Positions 42,203 through 50,413 of a stretch of DNA of 64,000 bases are shown one piece after another. The DNA is from a bacterium 210917-SL.2.15 (lineage in GTDB: Bacteria; Bacillota; Clostridia; Oscillospirales; Oscillospiraceae), in contig JAJCJC010000005.1 of the NCBI GenBank assembly GCA_020555605.1, positions 75,371-139,370 of the forward strand. Direction: 5' to 3'. The notes beneath the pieces are model-generated. The model saw only the letters and a list, made by a program, of their open reading frames with translations. It made no database searches and was not told the DNA's origin. Made by a program: the position numbers and the translations under genes. The stretch's first letter is position 1. Each line of letters begins with the position of its first letter.

Positions 42203-42573
42203 ATGCCCCTTTCGATTTCGGTAACCAACCTGATTGTGATTGCCATCGTGGCTGTCATCCTCTTTTTTGCCGTGCGCAGCAGCATCCGGCACCTGCACGG
42301 CGAGGGAGGCTGTTGCGGCGGCAGCACGTACAAAGCCCACCCCAAAAGCTGGATCACGTGGGGCAAACCAAAACCTTTTCCGTGGAGGGGATGACCTGCC
42401 AGCACTGTGTCAACCGCGTGATGGACGCCGTCAACTCCATCGACGGGGTATCCGGCGTGGTGCATTTAAAAAAGGGCATTGTCACCGTATCCATGGCGCA
42501 TCCCGTTGAGGACGCCGTTATTTGCCGGGCCATCGAAAAAGCCGGCTACACTGTGCCCGGAGCGAAAAACTGA
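42203..42573 (+). pseudogene. Membrane-anchored heavy-metal-associated (HMA) protein, frameshifted
   Basis: The first frame (42203-42394) encodes a membrane segment (LIVIAIVAVILFFAVRSSI) and a Cys-rich loop (GGCCGGS), the N-terminus of a known small clostridial protein. The HMA metal-binding domain (VEGMTCQHC motif) continues in another frame (to 42573). Restoring one A in the run at 42344-42347 joins them into a 123-residue protein of normal design. AAAGGAG precedes the start. Both parts look intact, so this is either a recent mutation or a base-call error. Copper, iron or other metal handling next to feo is likely. Confidence 0.75.
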
Positions 42574-42685
42574 GCCGGATCCCGCCCCCTTTTCCGACCG
42601 GAATGCCGCCCGATCGGACGCAGCCTGAACCCTTTTTCTCGCTGTGTCCGGCCGAGCGGTTTGTTTCGGAACAGATCCCGCCTGT

Positions 42686-42726
42686 ACTACAAGAGGCGCG
42701 GAGCAATATGCTCCGCGCCTCTTGTA
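42686..42726. terminator. Perfect 18-bp inverted repeat between convergent genes
   Basis: CTACAAGAGGCGCGGAGC (42686-42703) and its exact complement (42709-42726) with a 5-nt loop. No strong T-run; probably a terminator for the converging HMA and Feo transcripts. Confidence 0.65.
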
Positions 42727-42778
42727 GTTGTATGGATATGAAACAGACGACAGAATGGGATTCTCCGTTCTGTGTTTC

Positions 42779-42982
42779 TCATTTTTGTTCCGCACAACAG
42801 CCGCAGGTATGCGTTTGACCGCAGCAGTTCCCGGCGGCCTCGCCCGAGGAATGACAGGCCGAGCAGTTTCCGCCGGCCGGGCAACCAATACATTTGACGC
42901 CGCGTTTCTTGGCCCGGATAATATAGGCCAGCGCCAAACCGACAATCAATACGACGATCGCGATTACAATCAAATCTGTCAT
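42779..42982 (-). CDS. FeoB-associated Cys-rich membrane protein
   Basis: A 67-residue protein with one N-terminal membrane segment (residues 2-24, TDLIVIAIVVLIVGLALAYII) and a Cys-rich cytoplasmic tail (CIGCPAGGNCSACH ... CCGQTHTCGCC). This is the small partner often coded after feoB in Firmicutes; it may pass or sense iron at the transporter. The ATG at 42982 is preferred over one three codons earlier because AGGAGA lies at better distance. It follows feoB by 27 bp. Confidence 0.9.
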   Translation of the reverse strand: MTDLIVIAIVVLIVGLALAYIIRAKKRGVKCIGCPAGGNCSACHSSGEAAGNCCGQTHTCGCCAEQK

Positions 42983-43009
42983 ATGAAACATCTCCTTTTA
43001 TACATGCCT

Positions 43010-45007
43010 TTATTTGGCAGTACCCAGTGCATATTCTGCAGCCAGGCCCCGATTTGTCCGACGGACCAGATACACAACCACGGCAGCGAAGCACAGCACC
43101 GCGATCAGGCCGGGCAGGAAACCGGCGCCCGGAGTGCCGGTGGTGATCAGCGTGCCGATCTGGAATACCAGGAAGCCCACGGTATACCCCACAGCCAACT
43201 GCAGGCAGATCGCGCCGGCCAACCATTTGCCGCTCTTTAACTCGGAACGCATGGCGCCGATGGCCGCAAAGCAGGGGGGCGTGAACAGGTTGAACATCAA
43301 ATACGCCAGGGCGGCAACCTTGGTGATGGCCACCACAGTAGCGACCTCCGCGCCGGCGCCTTCCATCATGGCCAGTTCTTCCGTGTCGATCAGGTTTTCA
43401 AGGCCAACAAAGCAGACGGCCAGCGTACCGACCACGTTTTCCTTAGCGATAAAGCCGGTCACCGCGGCGGCAGCCAACTGCCAGGACAGCACACCCACAA
43501 TGGGGACCAGCAGGTAAGCGAAGGGATGCGCAATGGCGGCAAGGATGGAGGAATCCGCCGTCTCCGCCACCTGAAGGCTCCAGTTAAAGCTCTGCATCAG
43601 CTGCACAACGGTGTTGCACACCAGAATGATAGTACCAGCTTTGATGATATACGCTTTACCGCGGTCCAGCATGGACAGCACGCCGATCTTCAGGCTGGGC
43701 GCCTTATATTCGGGCAGCTCGATGATAAAGAAGGATTTTCTCACCTTGTAGCCGGTGATCGCGTTGACCAGCAGCGCGCACACCAGAATCAGGGCAATAC
43801 CCACAAAGTACATCATGGGCGCCACCCAGCCGGCATTGGGGAAGAACGCGCCGACGAACAACGCAATTACGGGCATCTTGGCGCCGCAAGGCATGAAGGT
43901 TGCCAGTATGGCGGTGGAGCGGCGCTCGCGTTCGTTGCGGATGGTACGGCAGGCCATAATGGCGGGGATGCCGCAGCCAGTGCCGATGACGAAGGGGATC
44001 ACGGACTTGCCGGACAGACCCACCTTCTTGAAAACCGGATCGAGCACCACCGTAGCGCGGGCCATGTAGCCGCAGTCCTCCAGCAGGGCGATCAGGAAAT
44101 ACATGACCATAACCAGCGGCAGGAAGCCGATGACAGCGCTCACACCGCCAATGATACCGTCAACCACCAGAGACTGCAGGAACGGCGAGGCATTGACCAT
44201 CCACTCCGAAACGATACCCTGGAAGCTCTCGAGCAGGCCCACCAGCCAGTCGGCAATCGGAGGTCCGATCCAGGTCTGGGAGATCTGGAACACCAGGAAC
44301 ATTACGCTGGCAAAGATGAGCAGACCAGAAACGGGATTGGTCATCACTGCATCGATCGTATCCTGCGAATTCTTCTCTTTCGTGAGAACCTTGCGCGTTT
44401 CCACCTGGTTTACGATCTTATTGACAAAATCAAAGCGCGCACGGTCGGCCTGCTCCACCTGATGCTTGTCAGTCAGGTCCACGCCGGTTTGCTCATAGGG
44501 CGCTTTCCGGCTCTGTCCTTTCAAGCCGGCGGCGGTTTTTACCACTTCGCTCAGGCCGCTGGCGGAGGTGGACACCGTTTTCACCACCGGGCAGCCCAGC
44601 TTGGCGGACAGGGCCGCCGCGTCAATTGTCGTGCCCTTTTTTTCGTTGATATCGCTCTTGTTCAGCGCCACGACCACAGGAATGCCCAGCTCCAGCAGCT
44701 GCGTGGTAAAAAACAGACTGCGGCTCAGGTTGGTGGCATCCACAATGTTGACAATCGCATCGGGATTTTCATGCTTGACATAGCTGCTGGTGATGCTCTC
44801 TTCTGAGGTGAAGGGCGACATGGAATACGCGCCGGGCAGATCGACTGCGATCAGCTCTTCGCCTTCATAATACATTTTCTTGATCGGACTCTCTTTTTTC
44901 TCCACGGTAACGCCGGCCCAGTTGCCCACGCGCTCATTTCTGCCGGTCAGGGCATTATACATGGTCGTTTTACCGCTGTTGGGATTGCCTGCAAAAGCAA
45001 TTCTCAT
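43010..45007 (-). CDS. feoB: Ferrous iron transporter FeoB
   Basis: GTP-dependent Fe(II) importer. The protein has 665 residues. The N-terminal G domain has GNPNSGKTT (P-loop), GVTVEKK, DLPGAYSM (G3) and NKSD (G4); the membrane part (about 235-660) has the paired gates with GYMARATVVLDPV, GTGCGIPAIMACRT and FMPCGAKMPVIALF (the conserved Cys motifs). The ATG at 45007 follows GGAGGAG; a longer upstream frame is not supported. An operator-like site and a weak promoter lie just upstream. Confidence 0.97.
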   Translation of the reverse strand: MRIAFAGNPNSGKTTMYNALTGRNERVGNWAGVTVEKKESPIKKMYYEGEELIAVDLPGAYSMSPFTSEESITSSYVKHENPDAIVNIVDATNLSRSLFFTTQLLELGIPVVVALNKSDINEKKGTTIDAAALSAKLGCPVVKTVSTSASGLSEVVKTAAGLKGQSRKAPYEQTGVDLTDKHQVEQADRARFDFVNKIVNQVETRKVLTKEKNSQDTIDAVMTNPVSGLLIFASVMFLVFQISQTWIGPPIADWLVGLLESFQGIVSEWMVNASPFLQSLVVDGIIGGVSAVIGFLPLVMVMYFLIALLEDCGYMARATVVLDPVFKKVGLSGKSVIPFVIGTGCGIPAIMACRTIRNERERRSTAILATFMPCGAKMPVIALFVGAFFPNAGWVAPMMYFVGIALILVCALLVNAITGYKVRKSFFIIELPEYKAPSLKIGVLSMLDRGKAYIIKAGTIILVCNTVVQLMQSFNWSLQVAETADSSILAAIAHPFAYLLVPIVGVLSWQLAAAAVTGFIAKENVVGTLAVCFVGLENLIDTEELAMMEGAGAEVATVVAITKVAALAYLMFNLFTPPCFAAIGAMRSELKSGKWLAGAICLQLAVGYTVGFLVFQIGTLITTGTPGAGFLPGLIAVLCFAAVVVYLVRRTNRGLAAEYALGTAK

Positions 45008-45070
45008 ATCAGTTTCTCCTCCTCTTTTCATGTTCTTTTGGAAAACCATCCAAAAAACGGGCGCCTCTCA

Positions 45071-45098
45071 AAGTTAGTTTTGGCAAACCTCCCATCAA
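45071..45098 (-). promoter_or_regulatory. Candidate promoter and operator of feoB
   Basis: On the minus strand TTGATG (45098-45093), 16-bp spacer, TAACTT (45076-45071). The site AGTTAG-N6-CAAACC (45072-45089, + strand reading) overlaps the -10 element and resembles the sites at feoA and at 42105. Confidence 0.5.
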
Positions 45099-45116
45099 AA
45101 AACAGCGGCATGCCGC
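45096..45116 (-). terminator. Terminator between feoA and feoB
   Basis: The palindrome GCGGCATGCCGC (45105-45116) followed on the minus strand by TGTTTTTT. It may partly separate feoA from feoB. Confidence 0.6.
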
Positions 45117-45129
45117 AATCGCAGTTTTT

Positions 45130-45342
45130 TCAAACTACGATTGCCTCTGCCAGCTGATTATCAATGTTATATCTGCCGTCCTTGATGGATACGACACAGC
45201 TGTTCTTCAGCCGCGACACCACGGTGATCGGCTCGCCGCTATAGCAGCCTAAGGAGAACAGGAACGCGTCCATCTCTTCGTCGTCGGTGACGATCTCACG
45301 AACAACATATTCCCTGCCCAGCTCCGCCTGCGTCAGGTTCAT
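45130..45342 (-). CDS. feoA: Ferrous iron transport protein A
   Basis: A 70-residue SH3-like cytosolic partner of FeoB. Seen: the pattern MNLTQAELGREYVVREI, LFSLGCYSGEPITVVSR and CVVSIKDGRYNIDNQLAEAIVV, typical of FeoA. The ATG at 45342 follows AAAGGTGGG. It has a strong promoter with an operator on the start site. Confidence 0.93.
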   Translation of the reverse strand: MNLTQAELGREYVVREIVTDDEEMDAFLFSLGCYSGEPITVVSRLKNSCVVSIKDGRYNIDNQLAEAIVV

Positions 45343-45366
45343 ACCGCTTCCCACCTTTCAAACCAC

Positions 45367-45419
45367 AGTTAGGCTTATCTAACTTTTAACAATATAGCAC
45401 CGTCTCCCAGATTTGTCAA
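45367..45419 (-). promoter_or_regulatory. Strong feoA promoter with operator at the start site
   Basis: On the minus strand a perfect TTGACA (45419-45414), 17-bp spacer, TATATT (45396-45391). The perfect inverted repeat AGTTAG-GCTTAT-CTAACT (45367-45384) begins at the predicted +1, where a bound metalloregulator (DtxR/IdeR-like, inferred from similarity to TTAGG-type boxes) would block transcription when iron is ample. Confidence 0.75.
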
Positions 45420-45557
45420 ACCTTTTTTCCCCGCATCCGCCGAAAAAAAGCGCGCTGCAGCGGCAGCCGAGGGGCGCTGTTTCGACTTTTTTAGCACGAT
45501 TAATCAGTGCTTTCTTTCCTTTTTTACCCACTTTTGTGCAAAGCGGCGGCAACCCTT

Positions 45558-45586
45558 TGTTGCATCCGGTTCAAAATAGGTATAAT
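45558..45586 (+). promoter_or_regulatory. Promoter of the DUF1275 gene
   Basis: Perfect TATAAT (45581-45586) with a weak -35 (TGTTGC, 45558-45563) at 17 bp. The intergenic region is shared with the divergent feoA promoter. Confidence 0.5.
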
Positions 45587-45625
45587 ATGTGTGATACATT
45601 CCCGGAAAGCGAGAGCGAGAACACG

Positions 45626-46309
45626 ATGGAAAAACAGTTTCACGGACAAGCGTCCGAATCTCTGCGGCTGGGCCTGCTGCTGGCCGTGGTGGGCGGTTTT
45701 TTAGAGGCCTATACTTTTCTCAGCCGCGGCGGCGTGTTTGCCAACTGCGAAACCGGAAATCTGGTGCTGCTGGGCTTATATCTGGCCCAGGGACAGGTGA
45801 GCCGGGCAATGACGTATCTGCCCCCTATCCTGGCCTTTTTCTGCGGCGTACTGCTGACCAACAGCATCCGCCGCCGTGCCGCCCCCCATCCCAGGCTCCA
45901 CTGGCGGCAGGTCACCGTGCTGTTCGAGGCGGCGTGCCTGGCTGCGGTGGCTTTCATCCCCTACGGCCGCTGGGAGGATATCGCCGTCACAGCCTTGGTT
46001 TCCTTCGCCTGTTCCATCCAGGTGCAGAGCTTCCGCAAGGTACGCGGCAGCGCATATGCCACCACCATGTGCACCGGCAACCTGCGCAGCGCCGCCGACA
46101 ACCTGTACGCAGGCCTTGCTCTGCACGATGCTCCGGCCCTGCTCCGTGCCGGCCGCTATCTGTCCGTCGTGCTGGTGTTCGTGCTGGGCGCGGTGGCCGG
46201 GGCTTTCCTCACCCATGCGCTGGCCGAAAAGGCCGTTCTGTTGTGCGCCCTGCCCCTGTTGGCAGCCTTTGGCGTCATGTTTCTCCCTACGGGTGAAGAG
46301 GCTCCCTGA
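45626..46309 (+). CDS. DUF1275 (YoaK-type) membrane protein
   Basis: A 227-residue membrane protein with about six membrane segments. Family features seen: GGFLEAYTFLSRGGVFANCETGNLVLLGL near the N-terminus and QVQSFRKVRGSAYATTMCTGNLRSA in the middle. DUF1275 proteins have no firm function. The start at 45626 is preferred because the promoter TATAAT lies only 40 bp upstream and an ATG 13 codons earlier would leave almost no leader; the ribosome binding site is weak in either case. Confidence 0.85.
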   Translation: MEKQFHGQASESLRLGLLLAVVGGFLEAYTFLSRGGVFANCETGNLVLLGLYLAQGQVSRAMTYLPPILAFFCGVLLTNSIRRRAAPHPRLHWRQVTVLFEAACLAAVAFIPYGRWEDIAVTALVSFACSIQVQSFRKVRGSAYATTMCTGNLRSAADNLYAGLALHDAPALLRAGRYLSVVLVFVLGAVAGAFLTHALAEKAVLLCALPLLAAFGVMFLPTGEEAP

Positions 46310-46319
46310 CTGGTGCCGC

Positions 46320-46348
46320 TTGCCAAAGCTGCCGCTTTGCGGTATGAT
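46320..46348 (+). promoter_or_regulatory. Promoter of aroD
   Basis: TTGCCA (46320-46325), 17-bp spacer, TATGAT (46343-46348), 37 bp before the gene start. Confidence 0.75.
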
Positions 46349-46385
46349 AAATAGAATCAACGCAGCTGCAGAAAGGAGCGGTTTT

Positions 46386-47147
46386 GTGAATACCGTGAAC
46401 GTGCGCGGCCTCGAAATCGGCACAGGACGTCCCAAAATTGCCGTGCCCCTCACCGGCGCCGCCCGTGAGGATCTGATTGCCCAAGCCAATACGCTGCCTG
46501 GGCTGGGCGCCGATCTGGCAGAATGGCGCATGGATTGCTTTGCCCAAGTGGAAAACGGCGCCGCTGTGGCGGCCTGTCTCCGGGACCTGCGCCGCAGCTT
46601 GGGGGAAATGCCCCTGCTGGCCACTTTCCGCACAGACCGGGAAGGCGGCGCACATCCTTTGTCCGCTCAAAGTTATGCCGCACTAAACGAAACTGTGCTC
46701 TCCTCCGGTCAGGCAGACCTGATCGACGTGGAACTCTTTTCCGACGGGGACTGCGTCCCGCACCTAATTGCCGCTGCCCACAGCGCCGGCGTAAGCGTTG
46801 TGCTCTCCAGCCACGATTTTGAAAAAACGCCTCCCAAGGACGAGTTGGTGCGCCGCCTGTGCCGCATGCAGGAATTGGGCGCAGATCTCCTGAAAATCGC
46901 CGTCATGCCCCGCTGCCGCAACGACGTGCTGACTCTGCTGCAGGCCACGGAGGAGATGCTCTCCCGGCACGCCCGAACGCCCCTCATCACGATGAGTATG
47001 GGCGATTTGGGGATGGTCACCCGGATCTGTGGCGGTTTTTTCGGCTCCGCCGTCACTTTTGGCGTCGCCACCCAAGCTTCCGCCCCAGGCCAACTGCCCT
47101 TGGAACGTCTCCACACGCTTCTTTCCCTGATGCCTTTTCCCAATTGA
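46386..47147 (+). CDS. aroD: 3-dehydroquinate dehydratase, type I
   Basis: Third step of the shikimate pathway: dehydration of 3-dehydroquinate through a Schiff base. The protein has 253 residues. Seen: EWRMDCF near the N-terminus, the catalytic His in SSHDF (about residue 143), the Schiff-base Lys in LLKIAVMP (about residue 170), and SMGDLGMVTRICGGFFGS with the substrate-binding Arg. GTG at 46386 follows AAAGGAG at seven bases; the frame is open further upstream inside the DUF1275 gene but only as a shadow. AroK (25605-26147) of the same pathway is elsewhere in the window. Confidence 0.95.
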   Translation: MNTVNVRGLEIGTGRPKIAVPLTGAAREDLIAQANTLPGLGADLAEWRMDCFAQVENGAAVAACLRDLRRSLGEMPLLATFRTDREGGAHPLSAQSYAALNETVLSSGQADLIDVELFSDGDCVPHLIAAAHSAGVSVVLSSHDFEKTPPKDELVRRLCRMQELGADLLKIAVMPRCRNDVLTLLQATEEMLSRHARTPLITMSMGDLGMVTRICGGFFGSAVTFGVATQASAPGQLPLERLHTLLSLMPFPN

Positions 47148-47153
47148 TAAACA

Positions 47154-47194
47154 GCCGCGCCCCCTTGCATACACCAGGGGACGCGGTTTTTTTT
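47154..47194 (+). terminator. Terminator after aroD
   Basis: Imperfect stem CCGCGCCCCCT / AGGGGACGCGG followed by eight T. Confidence 0.85.
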
Positions 47195-47662
47195 CGCCGG
47201 TTCTCCTCAATAAACGATTCCCCGGTCACAATTTTCCCACATAAAACAGGGTAGTGGGCAGTACGGCCAACTTCTCTTGCAAGATCCACCAGCCTGCTGT
47301 CGACTCGAAAATAAACGGGCGCAAGCCACGGATGAAACTCTGTTAAACCGTCGTCCGCGACATTATGATACGCAACATATTCCCCCACAACCGTGTCGAA
47401 AAGCCGGACTTTTTCATCCATACCCCCCCGCCGTCCCGCTGTTGATGATACCGTCTACATGGAACATGGTAATCAGCAGCTGGGCTGCAATCGCTGCGCT
47501 GACTTTACATACACCGCTGTATACGACGACAACCGGAACGCCCGACAATGTGCCCTGATAAAATTCCAGCACTGCCGCTTTTGTTTTGGATACCTGCTTC
47601 ATCCACTTCAGAAAAGGGTCGCGTTCCGTATCGCTGGCACAGATAATTCCCATTAAACTCAT
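47191..47662 (-). pseudogene. MTA/SAH nucleosidase, frameshifted and 3'-truncated
   Basis: The first part (47662 to about 47420) reads MGIICASDTERDPFL ... YSGVCKVSAAIAAQ ... GIINSGTAGG, clearly the N-terminal half of 5'-methylthioadenosine/S-adenosylhomocysteine nucleosidase. The run of seven G (47423-47429) then shifts the frame to an early stop; with six G it would continue MDEKVRLFDTVVGEYVAYHNVADDGLTEFHPW ... VTGESFIEE. Near 47190 the homology ends at the aroD terminator, so the last roughly 70 codons, including the catalytic DMET region, are missing. The 3' loss shows this is real decay and not only a base-call error. Confidence 0.85.
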
Positions 47663-47954
47663 AGCAGGTTCCACCTTCCCCTGTCAATTCCGCTTTCTTT
47701 GCCGTTTTTGCCCCGGCACTCATTTTTGACCGTATCCGCTGGAACTTTTTAAGACACCACTCTATTGGCTTCCAATTTTTTGACAGATTTTCCTCTTTTT
47801 TGCCCCGTATTCTCCCCCCATTTTCCAAAATACCACCTTTTTCCATAAGTTTTCGACAATATCCACATGGTTTTCCACCGCTTGCTTTTTTCAGTTTTCT
47901 TTCGCGCTTTCCAGATCAGCTGTCCTATTTAAACCATTAGTCTGCCTTACATAT
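47663..47954. other. AT-rich intergenic stretch without a recognised gene
   Basis: About 290 bp between the broken nucleosidase and the M20 operon terminator. T-rich runs on the + strand; I see no gene, RNA or clear regulatory element. Confidence 0.5.
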
Positions 47955-47995
47955 AAAGACAGCGCTGTGAAATTTTGTTTCGCAGCGCTGTCTTT
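47955..47995 (-). terminator. Terminator of the peptide-use operon
   Basis: A 13-bp perfect stem AAAGACAGCGCTG / CAGCGCTGTCTTT with a 15-nt loop, just after the stop of the last M20 gene on the minus strand. Confidence 0.8.
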
Positions 47996-48005
47996 GTGCT
48001 TTTTC

Positions 48006-49268
48006 TTACTCCACACCCAGCATGTCGCACAGGGAGAGCACATAAATCTGTCCGGCGTTCACCACGTCCTCAATGTCCACATTTTCATTATAGGAATGGA
48101 TGCCTTCGGTATTGGCGGGGCCGTACTGGATGGTGGGAATCCCCTGGGCACGGTACGCCCGGGCGTCAGAGGAAGCCCACTGATAGGCAGGAATCACTTC
48201 CACCCCCCAGACCGCCTCGGCGTTTTTTTTCACCGTCTGCACGATCACCGCATCCTCGTCGGTGTAGTTGCCCTCGCTCTTCCAGTGCAGATCGTAGGTG
48301 ATACCCTCCACGCCGCACTCGGCGATAATGCTGTCCAGCATGTCCACGATCTCCTGATGATCCACGCCGATGGGCAAGCGCACATCCACAATAGCCTCGC
48401 AGTAATCAGGCACCATATTGGGCCGGGTACCGCCGGAGATCAGGCCCACATTAGCCGACACATGACGGATCACTTCACCGCTGCCCGGCTCGCCCACCTT
48501 CTCCTCGGTGGAGCGGATGGAGTTTTCCAGGGCGTGGCGCTGGCTCTCTTTGAAATGGCCCTCAATGGTGGTCAGACGGGGCATCTGGTCCAGCACCCTC
48601 GCCATTTTCAAAATGGCGTTATCGCCCTTGAAGCCGCCCAGGCTTCCGTGGGCCGACTTACCCGCCGCCTTGAGCACGATGTGCAATCCGCCCTTCTGGC
48701 CGATCTCAATGTCGTTGCTGGAGGTCGGCTCGGCGATCAGGCAGGCGTCGGCCTTCTCAGCGTAGCCATGCTCGCACAGCCAGGTAGAACCGTATTCGCC
48801 GCCGCTCTCCTCATCGCTGACCAGATGCAGCCGGACGTTGCCTTTGAGATCTGCACCAGACTCCTTCAGGATCTTCATGGCAAACAGCAGGCCCGCCACG
48901 CCGGCCTTCATGTCGGAAGTGCCGCGGCCCAGAATTTGCTTATCCGTCACCGTGCCGCAGAAGGGGTCAAAGCTCCACTGGCTGCGGTCGCCGGCGGGTA
49001 CTACGTCCAGGTGTCCGTTAAGGATTACGCTGAAGCCCTCGTCGCTGCCCAGCTTGGCCACAATGCAGGGGAACTCCGGATTGTTTCCGGTTTCCTCATA
49101 GGGGATGCCGACCGCCTTGAGGTAGTTCTCTACAAAATCCACTACCGGGCGCTGAGATCCGGTGGGGTTTTCACTGGGAATCTGAATCAGCTCTGACACG
49201 AGCTGCACCAGTTCGCCGCTCTTCTCCTGCGCCATTTGGTGCAGCTGTTCACGTGTAGGATGCGTCAT
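48006..49268 (-). CDS. M20 family metallopeptidase (ArgE/DapE-like)
   Basis: A 420-residue di-zinc hydrolase that cuts peptide or N-acyl amide bonds. Seen: GHLDVVPAG (first zinc His and Asp), GRGTSDMKAG (bridging Asp), VSDEESGGEYGS (general base Glu and zinc Glu), IAEPTS, KSAHGSLG and the C-terminal GIHSYNENV (zinc His). The substrate is not known; ArgE/DapE relatives deacylate N-acyl amino acids. AAGGAGA precedes the start. It is the last gene of the peptide-use region, 143 bp after dppF. Confidence 0.9.
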   Translation of the reverse strand: MTHPTREQLHQMAQEKSGELVQLVSELIQIPSENPTGSQRPVVDFVENYLKAVGIPYEETGNNPEFPCIVAKLGSDEGFSVILNGHLDVVPAGDRSQWSFDPFCGTVTDKQILGRGTSDMKAGVAGLLFAMKILKESGADLKGNVRLHLVSDEESGGEYGSTWLCEHGYAEKADACLIAEPTSSNDIEIGQKGGLHIVLKAAGKSAHGSLGGFKGDNAILKMARVLDQMPRLTTIEGHFKESQRHALENSIRSTEEKVGEPGSGEVIRHVSANVGLISGGTRPNMVPDYCEAIVDVRLPIGVDHQEIVDMLDSIIAECGVEGITYDLHWKSEGNYTDEDAVIVQTVKKNAEAVWGVEVIPAYQWASSDARAYRAQGIPTIQYGPANTEGIHSYNENVDIEDVVNAGQIYVLSLCDMLGVE

Positions 49269-49411
49269 AAAACATATCTCCTTTTTTGAAATCTATCTTA
49301 GCCGGTTGCTCTCCGGCAAGGCTTCCACTACGGGAAATGCACAAAGCCCCCCGCCCGGCGCAGCCGGCGGCGTCAGCGCAGGCCGCGCAAGGCGGGAAGC
49401 TCTACAGTGTT

Positions 49412-50413
49412 TTAATGATACAGAAAACAGGCCACCTGATGGCCATCACCAATGTCCTGCAGCGTCGGAATCTCTCGGGTGCAGCGCTCGGTGCAGTTGG
49501 GGCAGCGGCCCGCCAAGGGACAGCCGATCTGATCGCCGATGGGGCTGGGGATCTCACCCTTGAGTACGATGCGCCCCTTTTTCTGGAAAGGAGACTCCGG
49601 CGGAATAGCCGAGAGCAGAGCCTTCGTATAAGGATGCAGGGGATTTTCATAAATCTGAGCCGCCCGGCACAGCTCCACCACACGGCCCAGATACATGATG
49701 GCAATGCGGTCGCTGACATGCTTGATCACGCCCAGATCGTGGGAAATGAAAATGTAGGTCAGATTATACTGGCGCTGCAGCCGGTTAAACAGGTTGAGTA
49801 CCTGGGCCTGGATGGACACATCCAACGCGGATACCGGCTCGTCGCATACAATGATCTTGGGCTTGAGCGCCAATGCGCGGGCCACGTTGATGCGCTGGCG
49901 CTGGCCCCCGGAAAATTCGTGGGGATAGCGGTTCATGTGCTGAATATCAAGGCCTACCTCGCGCATCAGCTCCAGCACACGCTCCTGCCGTGCCTTGGGG
50001 TCGGTAATAATATTATGCACCTTCAGCGGCTCAGCGATGATGTCCTCGCAGGTATTGCGGGGATCCAGAGAGGAATAGGGATCCTGAAACACCATCTGAA
50101 TATCTTTTTTCAGCGCTTTCAGTTCCGCGCCTTTCAGTTCAAAAATATTTCTGCCCTGATATTCTACCGTACCAGCGGTAGCCTTGTGCAGCTGAATGAT
50201 CGTGCGGCCCAGCGTGGACTTGCCGCAGCCGGACTCGCCGATGATGCCCAGCGTTTCGCCCTCGTACACGTCCAGCGACACATCGCTCAGCGCATGCAGA
50301 ATCTGGGGCTTGGCGCCCAGACGGCGGCTCTTGATTTTGAATTCCTTGGTCAGGCCGCGGAGCTTCATCAGCGGTTCCCGGCGCTCCGGTTGTACCGTCG
50401 TTGCTTCACTCAT
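49412..50413 (-). CDS. dppF: Peptide ABC transporter ATP-binding protein (DppF/OppF)
   Basis: One of two ATPases powering oligopeptide uptake. The protein has 333 residues. Walker A GESGCGKST (about 58-66), signature LSGGQ as FSGGQRQRINVARAL, Walker B KIIVCDEPVSALD, and the C-terminal oligopeptide/dipeptide region with a Cys set (CPLAGRCPNCTERC) that binds a [4Fe-4S] cluster in some members. It overlaps dppD by 8 bases. Confidence 0.95.
   Translation of the reverse strand: MSEATTVQPERREPLMKLRGLTKEFKIKSRRLGAKPQILHALSDVSLDVYEGETLGIIGESGCGKSTLGRTIIQLHKATAGTVEYQGRNIFELKGAELKALKKDIQMVFQDPYSSLDPRNTCEDIIAEPLKVHNIITDPKARQERVLELMREVGLDIQHMNRYPHEFSGGQRQRINVARALALKPKIIVCDEPVSALDVSIQAQVLNLFNRLQRQYNLTYIFISHDLGVIKHVSDRIAIMYLGRVVELCRAAQIYENPLHPYTKALLSAIPPESPFQKKGRIVLKGEIPSPIGDQIGCPLAGRCPNCTERCTREIPTLQDIGDGHQVACFLYH

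Noticed and set aside
42338..42350. Programmed frameshift in the HMA-protein gene
   Set aside because: The sequence around the A4 run does not allow good re-pairing of both tRNAs in the -1 frame and no stimulating structure is clear. A plain one-base deletion is simpler.
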